Under the pieces are notes generated by a model. It was not told the DNA's origin and did no database searches. It worked only from the letters and a program-made list of their open reading frames with translations. 28,728 bases of DNA from Oscillospiraceae bacterium (GTDB taxonomy: Bacteria > Bacillota > Clostridia > Oscillospirales > Ruminococcaceae), in contig JAHHUE010000014.1 of assembly GCA_020024155.1 (NCBI GenBank), forward strand, positions 1-28,728. The letters are read 5' to 3'. This document shows positions 15,632-22,131 of this stretch, in pieces; position 1 is the stretch's first letter, and each line of letters opens with the position of its first letter. A program made the position numbers and the translations under genes.

Positions 15632-15817
15632 ATGAAAAAAATAACAGAAAAAGAACTTGGCGCATATAACGAACTTTTAGTTCAGGAAAAAGCAACAATT
15701 GATAAATTTAATTATTATGCTCAAAATTGCAAAGACCCTCAATTGAAAAAACTTTGCAAAGATGCAGCGGCAAAACACCAAGAACACTACAATATTATTT
15801 TTGCACAGATTCAATAG
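15632..15817 (+). CDS. Small CotF-like (ferritin-like) protein
   Basis: A 61-residue helical protein. The ATG at 15632 is chosen because AGGAG (15621-15625) lies just before it; an in-frame ATG at 15614 would lie upstream of that site. Sequence such as LTEKEL-like ITEKELGAYNELL, ATIDKFNYYAQ, CKDPQLKKLCKDAAAKHQEH matches the short CotF-like proteins that commonly sit before a longer CotF gene in Clostridia. These are related to ferritin-like four-helix proteins, but are too short for a full fold alone, so this protein may pair with the next gene's product. The role in the spore coat is inferred. Confidence 0.75.
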   Translation: MKKITEKELGAYNELLVQEKATIDKFNYYAQNCKDPQLKKLCKDAAAKHQEHYNIIFAQIQ

Positions 15818-15828
15818 GAGGATAAAAA

Positions 15829-16170
15829 ATGGCAACTTATGACGATAAAACAATGATGACAGATATGCTTGCATCACAAAAATTTATATCACAAAGTTAT
15901 AATAATTTTGCAGGCGAATGTGCAACAAAACAATCTAAAAATAAACTGATGAAAATTCTTGGTGAAGAACACGACATTCAGTTTGCAATTTACGAACAAA
16001 TGAATGCAAAAGGCTGGTATCCTACACCAGAAGCAGCACAAGATAAAATAAATGAAGCTGTTCAACAGCATATTCAAGGTGCTACAAATATTACAAAACA
16101 GGCAGCAGCTGCTAAAAAGGGTAACACAAAACTAAGTAAAAACACAAAAACAACTAAAAAGACAAAATAA
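15829..16170 (+). CDS. CotF-family spore coat protein with a Lys/Thr-rich tail
   Basis: A 113-residue protein. Residues about 5-80 form the coat F domain: MLASQKFISQSYNNFAGECA, then ILGEEHDIQFAIYEQMNAKG and WYPTPEAAQDKI. This is the usual clostridial CotF pattern of helical, ferritin-like sequence with EEH and GWY motifs. The last 26 residues are a basic, low-complexity tail (KKGNTKLSKNTKTTKKTK), unusual for the family as I recall it; it may bind acidic polymer or nucleic acid, or serve as a crosslinking site. SD AGGAGG precedes the ATG, and the gene lies 11 nt after the small CotF-like gene, so they form a two-gene operon. The pair suggests an ancestry of endospore formation. Confidence 0.85.
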   Translation: MATYDDKTMMTDMLASQKFISQSYNNFAGECATKQSKNKLMKILGEEHDIQFAIYEQMNAKGWYPTPEAAQDKINEAVQQHIQGATNITKQAAAAKKGNTKLSKNTKTTKKTK

Positions 16171-16176
16171 AAAAAT

Positions 16177-16210
16177 GGGTATCACTGTACTAGTGATACC
16201 CGTATTTTTA
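16177..16210. terminator. Bidirectional terminator between cotF and mgtE
   Basis: A perfect 10-bp stem, GGGTATCACT (16177-16186) with AGTGATACCC (16192-16201), has a 5-nt loop. An A-run precedes it and ATTTTTATT follows. It sits between convergent genes and serves both. Confidence 0.92.
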
Positions 16211-17692
16211 TTATATAAGGACTGGTAAAAATACTTTTGCAAGACCAAGGAAAATAAGAAATCCAAAAACATCGGTTATAGTTGTAAGGAATATTGATGA
16301 TGCAAGGGCAGGGTCAATTTTAAGGGCTTTGAGTATAAGAGGAATGAGAAATCCTGCTACACCAGCAATGACCATATTTGCAAGCATTGCACCAACCATA
16401 ATTAAACCAAGATATATATTGTTATATCTTAATGCAAGTATTCCACCAGTAAGAAGACCGATAACAAAACCGTTTATAAGAGCAAGAGAAATTTCTTTGC
16501 CAACAAGTTTCCAGTCATCTTTAAGGTTGAGCTCTCCAAGTGTAATACTTGTTATAACAAGGGATAAAGTCTGGTTTCCAGCGTTACCACCCATACCGGC
16601 AACAATTGGCATAGCAGCAGCAAGAGCAGTAACCTGAGCTATTGTACTTTCAAATATACTTACAACAGAAGATGAAATAAAAGCTGTAAATAAGTTTAAT
16701 ACAAGCCAAGGCAAACGCATTCTAATAGACTTTGAAACAGTGTTTTCAACATCTTCATCACTGCCAACACCAGCCATTTTCAAAATATCTTCAGTTTGTT
16801 CTTCAAAAACAACATCAAGAACATCGTCAACAGTGATAATACCAAGCAAACTGTTTTTTCTGTTTATAACCGGTATAACTTTAAGGTCATATTTAGAAAC
16901 TATAAGAGATACTTCTTCTTGGTCCATTTCTGGTGTAACACTAATGACATTATCATACATAATTTCTTCAAGTGTTGCATCGTTATCTTCAACAAGAATA
17001 TCACGCAAGTCTGCTGTACCAACAAGCTCTTTTTTATTATTAAGAACAAAAATTGTTTCAATAACCTCAGTTTTTGGGCCTATTTCTTTTATTTTATGCA
17101 AAGCTTTTTCAACAGTTAACTGACTGTTTAAAGCTATAAACTCTGTTGTCATAAGACCACCGGCAGTGTCATCTTCGTATAACAACAGATTTTGAATTTC
17201 AATTGTATCTTTTCTTTTCATCATATTAAGGATACTTTTACGCATATTTATAGGTACATTACCTAAAATATCTGCAATATCGTCCTTTGACATATGGTGA
17301 AAAACTGTGAGCATTTTGCTTATGCCAAGAATTTCTGCAATTCTTTTTTGCAAATCTTCATCTGCTTGTTCAATAATTTGTGCCATATGTTCAGCACTGA
17401 TTTTTTCAGAAAGTGACAAAATTTCATCATCATCAAAATCTTCAACAGCAATAGCAATATCTATTGCATAAGGGGATTCGATAACATCAATAAGGTCTTC
17501 TTCTTCACTATCAAGAATAATTTGAGAAACATCATATTCTTGCTCTTCAATTTCATCATCAGCAGCAGTGATGATATGAATCAATTCAAGTTCATCATCA
17601 TTATAATGATTTTTTTGTGACTGATTTTCCAAGTTTGAAGTTGTGGAAGTTTTTGTTATATTTTGGGTTTCTTTCAATTGTTTGTCTTTCAT
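16211..17692 (-). CDS. mgtE: Magnesium transporter MgtE
   Basis: A 493-residue MgtE channel. After an acidic, low-complexity N-terminus (about 1-60, rich in Asp and Glu), the MgtE N domain (about 65-175) contains ILGNVPINMRKSILNMM. Two CBS domains follow (about 180-305, LYEDDTAGGLMTTEF and ATLEEIMYDN, IVSKYDLKVIPV). The C-terminal five-helix pore (about 325-493) carries MPIVAGMGGNAGNQTLSLVI, with the conserved Gly-rich Mg2+ entrance. The N and CBS domains close the pore when cytoplasmic Mg2+ is high. The gene has its own promoter and a 5' leader RNA with an intrinsic terminator, so transcription is probably controlled by Mg2+ or another ligand. A GGGGG ribosome site lies about 9 nt before the ATG. 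Confidence 0.95.
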   Translation of the reverse strand: MKDKQLKETQNITKTSTTSNLENQSQKNHYNDDELELIHIITAADDEIEEQEYDVSQIILDSEEEDLIDVIESPYAIDIAIAVEDFDDDEILSLSEKISAEHMAQIIEQADEDLQKRIAEILGISKMLTVFHHMSKDDIADILGNVPINMRKSILNMMKRKDTIEIQNLLLYEDDTAGGLMTTEFIALNSQLTVEKALHKIKEIGPKTEVIETIFVLNNKKELVGTADLRDILVEDNDATLEEIMYDNVISVTPEMDQEEVSLIVSKYDLKVIPVINRKNSLLGIITVDDVLDVVFEEQTEDILKMAGVGSDEDVENTVSKSIRMRLPWLVLNLFTAFISSSVVSIFESTIAQVTALAAAMPIVAGMGGNAGNQTLSLVITSITLGELNLKDDWKLVGKEISLALINGFVIGLLTGGILALRYNNIYLGLIMVGAMLANMVIAGVAGFLIPLILKALKIDPALASSIFLTTITDVFGFLIFLGLAKVFLPVLI

Positions 17693-17720
17693 TGGAATAA
17701 CCCCCTTTTATATTTAAAAT

Positions 17721-17757
17721 AAAAACACCTTTTTTCAGCAACGCCGAAAAAAGGTGT
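17721..17757 (-). terminator. Intrinsic terminator in the mgtE leader
   Basis: On the minus strand ACACCTTTTTTC (17757-17746) pairs with GAAAAAAGGTGT (17736-17725). Two more pairs lie inside, around an AAC/GTT loop, and TTTTTATTTT follows. It lies before the mgtE start codon, so it is a regulatory terminator. Confidence 0.9.
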
Positions 17758-17856
17758 AGGATTTATACCAGCTGCACCAAGTTACAAGCGTTGTTGAATT
17801 ATCAAAATATAATTACTCCCATAAGGGTCACTTGTCATTTGGTACCACCGTCCTTT
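17758..17856 (-). ncRNA. Structured mgtE leader RNA, candidate riboswitch of unrecognised class
   Basis: On the minus strand a long imperfect helix joins 17850-17831 (CGGUGGUACCAAAUGACAAG) with 17788-17769 (CUUGUAACUUGGUGCAGCUG), 17 of 20 positions pairing. Inside it two hairpins make a three-way junction: CCC-UUAU-GGG (17827-17818) and AAUUAU-AUUUUG-AUAAUU (17814-17797). GGA (17853-17851) may pair with UCC (17761-17759) to close it. The 5' strand GGUGGUA can instead pair with UACACC (17758-17753), the start of the terminator stem, a plausible antiterminator. The M-box, the known Mg2+ riboswitch of mgtE genes, has other conserved blocks (GUUAGGUGAGGCUCC and GACGCCAAUGGGUCAAC) that I do not find here. 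Confidence 0.65.
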
Positions 17857-17890
17857 AAATATAATAAGAAAATAATATTCCTTAAACTTT

Positions 17891-17920
17891 ATTTTAGTAT
17901 ATATATCGTATATTTGTCAA
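17891..17920 (-). promoter_or_regulatory. Promoter of the mgtE leader
   Basis: On the minus strand a perfect TTGACA (17920-17915), an 18-bp spacer and TAAAAT (17896-17891). It begins 8 bp beyond the stop codon of the HAD phosphatase gene. Confidence 0.82.
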
Positions 17921-17927
17921 TAAAAAA

Positions 17928-18506
17928 TTATTGGAGATTATTTTTATTATGAGGCCAGTTTGAAATATTATTTCCTTTAACAATAAAGGCTTTTTTGGAA
18001 ATATCTGCTAAAGGAGTATCTGAGAGAGAATCCGAATAAAATTCATCAATTTCTTCATCAGGATATACTTCATAAAATCTTCTTACTTTTTCTTTACCGT
18101 GGCAGTTTACACCACTGTATTTTCCTGTATATTTATCAACATTACTTGCCATAAGATTTTTGATTTTTAGCTCTTTTATAATTGGTTCAAGCAAAAAGTA
18201 AGGGGATGCAGATATTATTACATCATCGTCTTTTTGGGTATCAAGATACCATTTTTTTATACCACTTTTATGAATTTTCCAAAACTCTTCAACAGTTTTA
18301 TCAATATTGTTTATGCTTGTAATAAATTTATAAAATCTTTCTTTAAACTTTGTTTTTTCCATGATTTTTAAGCCAAACGGAATTGCACAAATAGCTTGAT
18401 ATGGAAGCCATTTCCATGTTGCAGGTTGTGTTTTTAGACAATACAAATAAAAATGTGCAGTGCTATCTCCGTCATATATAGTTTTGTCAAAATCATAAAC
18501 ATTCAT
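17928..18506 (-). CDS. HAD-IB family phosphatase
   Basis: A 192-residue haloacid dehalogenase-superfamily hydrolase. Motif I is VYDFDKTIYDGDST with the two nucleophile/acid Asp residues, motif II is the Ser in DDVIISASPYF, and motif III/IV is the C-terminal DEFYSDSLSDTPLAD. The cap is a helical insertion between motifs I and II, as in the SerB/HAD-IB branch. The start is set at 18506 (MNVYDFDKT), 13 nt after the mnmA stop; a longer frame from 18548 would overlap mnmA and add 14 unconserved residues. The substrate is unknown; relatives act on phosphoserine or phospholipid precursors. It is co-transcribed with mnmA. There is no terminator after it, so its transcript would run into the mgtE leader terminator. 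Confidence 0.82.
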   Translation of the reverse strand: MNVYDFDKTIYDGDSTAHFYLYCLKTQPATWKWLPYQAICAIPFGLKIMEKTKFKERFYKFITSINNIDKTVEEFWKIHKSGIKKWYLDTQKDDDVIISASPYFLLEPIIKELKIKNLMASNVDKYTGKYSGVNCHGKEKVRRFYEVYPDEEIDEFYSDSLSDTPLADISKKAFIVKGNNISNWPHNKNNLQ

Positions 18507-18519
18507 AAAAAACCCCAAA

Positions 18520-19572
18520 CTAATTGTTTTTAAATGGTATAGCTTCAATTATAAAGCCACCACCCATAACGATGTTGTCATCATAAATTACAACAGATTG
18601 ACCTTTTGCAGCAGCTCTTACTGGTTGTGCAAAACGAAAGATAATTTTTTCATTATCACATTCTTCAATAAAAGCATCATCACCCTTTGAAGCACTGCGA
18701 ACTTTAACAGTAAATTTTGTGCCTTTTTCAAAAAGTTTACCAGTTGTATATACAGGATTGCTCAACACTACACCAGTGAAAAATTCATCACCAGCATAGC
18801 CTAAAAGAATATTACCGTTTGAGCATATTTCTTTTACAAAAGCAGGTTTACCTAATGCAATATTAAGACCTTTTCTTTGTCCAACAGTATAATTATGAAT
18901 ACCTTTATGTTGTGACAATTTTTTACCTTCTGGGGAAATGAAAAAGCCTTTTTTTACTTTATAACCTTTTTCTTCTATATATTTTGCATGATTTCCGTCA
19001 GGAATAAAACAGATTTCTTGGCTATCAGGTTTATCAGCAGTAAAAAGTTCAATTTCTTGGGCTTTTTGTCTTATTTCTGATTTATCATATTGACCCAAAG
19101 GAAGAATAAGTCTTTTGAGAATTTCCTGAGGAAGACGATAGAGCATATAGCTTTGGTCTTTGTTTGGACTTATAGCTTTTTTTACATGGATAAAACCATC
19201 AATTTCTTCAAGTTGAGCATAATGACCTGTTGCAATATTATAAATACCCATTTCATCTGCTTTATCACAGAGAGATTTCATCTTAACAAGAGGATTACAG
19301 ATAACACATGGATTTGGTGTTTTTCCATCTATATAATTTTGACAAAATGGGTCAATAACATTTTTTTCAAAACTTTCTTTTGCATCAATTACACAAATAG
19401 GAATATGCAGATGCTCACAAACCTTGCGAGCATCTGCAATAGCAGAATCAGAATGTTTATTAAAATTTATTACTGCGCCATATACTTCAAAGCCTTGTTT
19501 TTTAAGCATATCCACACATACCGAAGAATCAACTCCACCGGATACGCCAACGAGGATTTTTTTAGTGTTCAC
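18520..19572 (-). CDS. mnmA: tRNA-specific 2-thiouridylase MnmA
   Basis: A 350-residue tRNA thiouridylase that places sulfur on U34 of Lys, Glu and Gln tRNAs, using ATP and sulfur passed on from cysteine desulfurase. The PP-loop SGGVDSS is at 11-17, the catalytic Cys92 is in NPCVICN, and the persulfide Cys188 is in SQEICFIPDG. The start is the GTG at 19572: its ribosome site GGAGG lies 8 nt upstream inside the Cys-rich end of iscU, and the genes overlap by 11 nt (GTGAACACTAA). A longer frame from an ATG at 19641 lacks any ribosome site. The overlap makes translational coupling with iscU likely, which fits the sulfur relay NifS to MnmA. Confidence 0.95.
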   Translation of the reverse strand: MNTKKILVGVSGGVDSSVCVDMLKKQGFEVYGAVINFNKHSDSAIADARKVCEHLHIPICVIDAKESFEKNVIDPFCQNYIDGKTPNPCVICNPLVKMKSLCDKADEMGIYNIATGHYAQLEEIDGFIHVKKAISPNKDQSYMLYRLPQEILKRLILPLGQYDKSEIRQKAQEIELFTADKPDSQEICFIPDGNHAKYIEEKGYKVKKGFFISPEGKKLSQHKGIHNYTVGQRKGLNIALGKPAFVKEICSNGNILLGYAGDEFFTGVVLSNPVYTTGKLFEKGTKFTVKVRSASKGDDAFIEECDNEKIIFRFAQPVRAAAKGQSVVIYDDNIVMGGGFIIEAIPFKNN

Positions 19573-20050
19573 AGCTACAACCTCCACAATTTCCACTACA
19601 TGATACATGCTGATGTTCTTCTTCATCATGCTCATGTTCATGTATGTCTGCTACTATTTTACCAACAATTGGTTCTGGGTCAATACCTTGTTTTGTATAG
19701 TAGTCACTTAGAGCTGCTTTCACAGCTTGTTCTGCAAGTACAGAACAATGGATTTTTACAGGTGGAAGTCCGTCAAGAGCTTCTGTAACTGCTTTATTTG
19801 TAAGTTTCAAAGCATCTTCGATTGATTTACCTTTTATAAGTTCTGTTGCCATACTGCTTGTTGCAACAGCAGCACCACAACCAAAAGTTTTAAATTTTAC
19901 ATCTTGAATTATATCATTTTTGATGTCGAGATAAATTCTCATTATATCGCCACATTTAGCGTTACCAACTTCACCAATACCACTTGCGTTTTCAATTTCG
20001 CCAACATTTCTAGGGTTAAAGAAATGGTCCATAACTTTTTCTGTATACAT
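19562..20050 (-). CDS. iscU: Fe-S cluster scaffold IscU/NifU with a His/Cys-rich tail
   Basis: A 162-residue scaffold on which Fe-S clusters are built. The three cluster ligands Cys33 (AKCGD), Cys58 (FGCGA) and Cys102 (IHCSVLAEQA), and Asp35, are all present. After the normal end of the fold, at about residue 136, is a 26-residue tail with six His, several Glu and four Cys (HEHEHDEEEHQHV, then SCSGNCGGCSCEH). That tail looks like a metal-binding appendage and could store or deliver iron or zinc. The gene follows nifS by 27 nt and overlaps mnmA, whose ribosome site is encoded within the Cys-rich tail. Confidence 0.93.
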   Translation of the reverse strand: MYTEKVMDHFFNPRNVGEIENASGIGEVGNAKCGDIMRIYLDIKNDIIQDVKFKTFGCGAAVATSSMATELIKGKSIEDALKLTNKAVTEALDGLPPVKIHCSVLAEQAVKAALSDYYTKQGIDPEPIVGKIVADIHEHEHDEEEHQHVSCSGNCGGCSCEH

Positions 20051-20077
20051 AATCTATATCCTCATTTATCATTCAAA

Positions 20078-21247
20078 TTATAATTTGTCCCAAACAGGAG
20101 ACATTGCTCTAAGGCGGTTTACTGCTTCAACAATTTTATCAGCTATAAATTCAGCTTCTTCAATTGTGTTATTTTCACTTAATGAAATTCTTAAAGAACC
20201 GTGAGCGATTTCGTGAGGCAAACCGATTGCAAGCAATACATGGCTTGGGTCTAAGCTGCCAGATGTACATGCACTGCCAGAAGAAGCACAGATACCATAC
20301 ATATTTAACAGTAATAATAATCCTTCGCCTTCAATGCCTTCAAAGCAGAAGTTAGAGTTACCTGCAAGACGACTTTCTGGATGACCGTTTAAGCGAGATT
20401 TTTCAATAGATAAAACTTTATTGCAGATAATTTCTCTCATAGTTTTAAGCTTTTCGTTTTTAGCAGAAATATTTTCTGTTGCAAGTTCAATTGCTGTGCC
20501 AAGACCTACGATTGCAGGAGTATTTTCAGTGCCAGCACGTTTGGATTTTTCTTGTCCACCACCGTGAATGAGGTTATCTATTACAATGCCTTGACGAATA
20601 AACAAAGCACCGATTCCCTTAGGACCACCAAATTTGTGTCCAGATAAACTGAGCATATCTATATTTAATTTATTAACATCAATATCAACAGCACCAATAG
20701 CCTGAACAGCGTCTGTATGGAAATATACATCTTTTTCTTTACATATTTTGCCTATTTCTTCAATTGGCTGTATAGTACCTATTTCGTTATTAGCAAACAT
20801 AACAGAAACAATTGCAGTTTCTGGTTTAATTGCATTTCTTACATCTTCCGGATTAACCATACCATATTGGTCAACATCAAGAAGAGTTATTTCAAAACCA
20901 CTTTTTTCAAGATATTCAACTGTGTGAAGAATAGCGTGGTGTTCAATTTTTGTTGTTATAATATGATTTTTGTTTACTTTTCTTATCAAAGCAAGGGCAG
21001 TACCTTTTATTGCCCAGTTATCGCTTTCGCTACCACCAGAAGTGAAATAGATTTCACTAGACTTTGCACCGAGAGCTTTTGCAACTTGATTTCTTGCTTT
21101 ATCCAAAGCAATTTTACTATTATTTGCAATTGAGTAAATAGAAGATGCATTTCCGAAATGTTGTGAAAAATAAGGGAACATTTCTTGTAAAACATCTTTT
21201 TTTACTGGGGTTGTTGCAGCGTTATCTGCATATATAATTTTTTCCAT
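20078..21247 (-). CDS. nifS: Cysteine desulfurase NifS/IscS type
   Basis: A 389-residue PLP-dependent enzyme that takes sulfur from cysteine as a protein-bound persulfide. The PLP-binding Lys205 is in SLSGHKFGGPKG. The active Cys327 is in ASSGSACTSGSLDPSHVL, the long group I loop of IscS/NifS rather than SufS. The start is the ATG at 21247 (MEKIIYADNAATTPV), preceded by AAAGG; a longer frame to 21289 adds unconserved residues. It is the first gene of nifS-iscU-mnmA-HAD, a sulfur-transfer operon. No IscR gene is present upstream, though an operator-like palindrome sits inside its promoter. Confidence 0.96.
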   Translation of the reverse strand: MEKIIYADNAATTPVKKDVLQEMFPYFSQHFGNASSIYSIANNSKIALDKARNQVAKALGAKSSEIYFTSGGSESDNWAIKGTALALIRKVNKNHIITTKIEHHAILHTVEYLEKSGFEITLLDVDQYGMVNPEDVRNAIKPETAIVSVMFANNEIGTIQPIEEIGKICKEKDVYFHTDAVQAIGAVDIDVNKLNIDMLSLSGHKFGGPKGIGALFIRQGIVIDNLIHGGGQEKSKRAGTENTPAIVGLGTAIELATENISAKNEKLKTMREIICNKVLSIEKSRLNGHPESRLAGNSNFCFEGIEGEGLLLLLNMYGICASSGSACTSGSLDPSHVLLAIGLPHEIAHGSLRISLSENNTIEEAEFIADKIVEAVNRLRAMSPVWDKL

Positions 21248-21353
21248 GATAGTATACCTTTCTATACGTAAATTTACAACAAATTGCATTTATAATCTAA
21301 TGCAATAATAGTTAAAAGCACTTAAAAGGTGTATCAACTTGTGTTGCAAACAT

Positions 21354-21382
21354 ATTGTATACTATCCTGGTATACGTTTCAA
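21354..21382 (-). promoter_or_regulatory. Promoter of nifS-iscU-mnmA with an operator-like palindrome between its boxes
   Basis: On the minus strand TTGAAA (21382-21377), a 17-bp spacer and TACAAT (21359-21354). The spacer holds a symmetrical element whose two GTATAC half-sites (21357-21362 and 21370-21375) are separated by 7 bp, and which overlaps the -10 box. A copy of the half-site with flank (GATAGTATAC, 21248-21257 plus strand) recurs, inverted, at the ribosome site. A bound repressor would block RNA polymerase. The regulator is unknown; an Rrf2/IscR-type protein is a guess. Confidence 0.65.
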
Positions 21383-21426
21383 TATATTTGTAAAAATTTG
21401 ACAGAAAAGCGTGACTAAGTCACAAA

Positions 21427-21864
21427 CTATAAAAATTTTTCGCTTTCTTTAACAGCTTGAGCGTCGCATCTTTCATTTTCAGGGTGTCCGGCATGTCCCT
21501 TTATCCAAACATATTCAATATCGTGTTTCTTTATCTCTTCAAGCAGAGGTTTCCATAAATCAACATTTAAAGCAGGTTTACCATCAGATTTTTTCCAACC
21601 TTTTTTTTGCCATCCATAAACCCATCCTTTTGAAATAGAGTCTAAAACATATTTAGAATCGCTCTGTAAAACTATGTGACAAGGTTCTTTTAGAGCTTTA
21701 AGTGCAAACAAAACAGCGGAAAGCTCCATACGGTTATTAGTGGTATCTTTTTCTCCTCCGCTTATTACTTTTTCTACATTATTATATCTTAAAATAGCAC
21801 ACCATCCACCAGGACCGGGATTGCCTTTACACGCACCATCGGTAAATATATCAATTTTTTTCAT
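21427..21864 (-). CDS. rnhA: Ribonuclease HI
   Basis: A 145-residue RNase HI that cuts the RNA of RNA-DNA hybrids. The catalytic carboxylates are Asp9 (FTDGACKGNPGPGGW), Glu47 (NNRMELSA), Asp69 (LQSDSKYV) and Asp134 (ERCDAQAV), with His124 in KGHAGHPENE. The handle region WVYGWQKKGWKKSDGK is present, as in E. coli RNase HI. It has its own promoter; on the minus strand a short imperfect hairpin at 21411-21423 may help termination. Confidence 0.97.
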   Translation of the reverse strand: MKKIDIFTDGACKGNPGPGGWCAILRYNNVEKVISGGEKDTTNNRMELSAVLFALKALKEPCHIVLQSDSKYVLDSISKGWVYGWQKKGWKKSDGKPALNVDLWKPLLEEIKKHDIEYVWIKGHAGHPENERCDAQAVKESEKFL

Positions 21865-21916
21865 AAATCGCTCCTCAATAATTTTATTGTCAAATCAAGC
21901 ATATTATATTATAATA

Positions 21917-21945
21917 AATATAGTTGTAATGCAGTATATTGTCAA
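21917..21945 (-). promoter_or_regulatory. Promoter of rnhA
   Basis: On the minus strand a perfect TTGACA (21945-21940), a 17-bp spacer and TATATT (21922-21917), about 53 nt before the rnhA ATG. It diverges from the rnj promoter. Confidence 0.82.
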
Positions 21946-21965
21946 TTGCAAATAGTCGACAGCAT

Positions 21966-21995
21966 TTGACAACATCTATCATAACATAGTATTAT
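21966..21995 (+). promoter_or_regulatory. Promoter of rnj
   Basis: A perfect TTGACA (21966-21971), an 18-bp spacer and TATTAT (21990-21995). It predicts a leader of about 130 nt before the rnj start. Confidence 0.8.
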
Positions 21996-22082
21996 AAAGT
22001 GTAAAGCTAATCGTTTATGTTATCTTAATTTGGATAATAATTATTTTAAATGAGTTCGTGAACAGAATAAGATTTACTATCG

Positions 22083-22103
22083 CCTGACAAGAATGTTGTC
22101 AGG
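22083..22103 (+). other. Hairpin in the rnj 5' leader
   Basis: A perfect 8-bp stem, CCTGACAA (22083-22090) with TTGTCAGG (22096-22103), has a 5-nt GAATG loop. It ends 22 nt before the ribosome site AAAGGAGG and has no T-run, so it is not a terminator. It could be a site for RNase or ribosome control of RNase J expression. Confidence 0.6.
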
Positions 22104-22131
22104 TCTAGAATTATTGCAAAAAGGAGGATAT

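Noticed and set aside
16329..17123. Plus-strand open frames over mgtE
   Set aside because: These are shadow frames of a well-conserved gene on the other strand, Ser/Ile-rich because of the AT-rich complement of its codons.
17831..17856. T-box-like GGUGGUACC in the mgtE leader
   Set aside because: The T-box core needs GGUACCGCG next to the terminator and a long stem I with a specifier loop upstream. Here the element is at the 5' end, with about 40 nt before it, and the gene is a Mg2+ transporter.
22093..22131. Longer N-terminus for RNase J starting at 22093
   Set aside because: The ATG lies inside a hairpin without a ribosome site, whereas AAAGGAGG stands at the right distance before the ATG at 22132.
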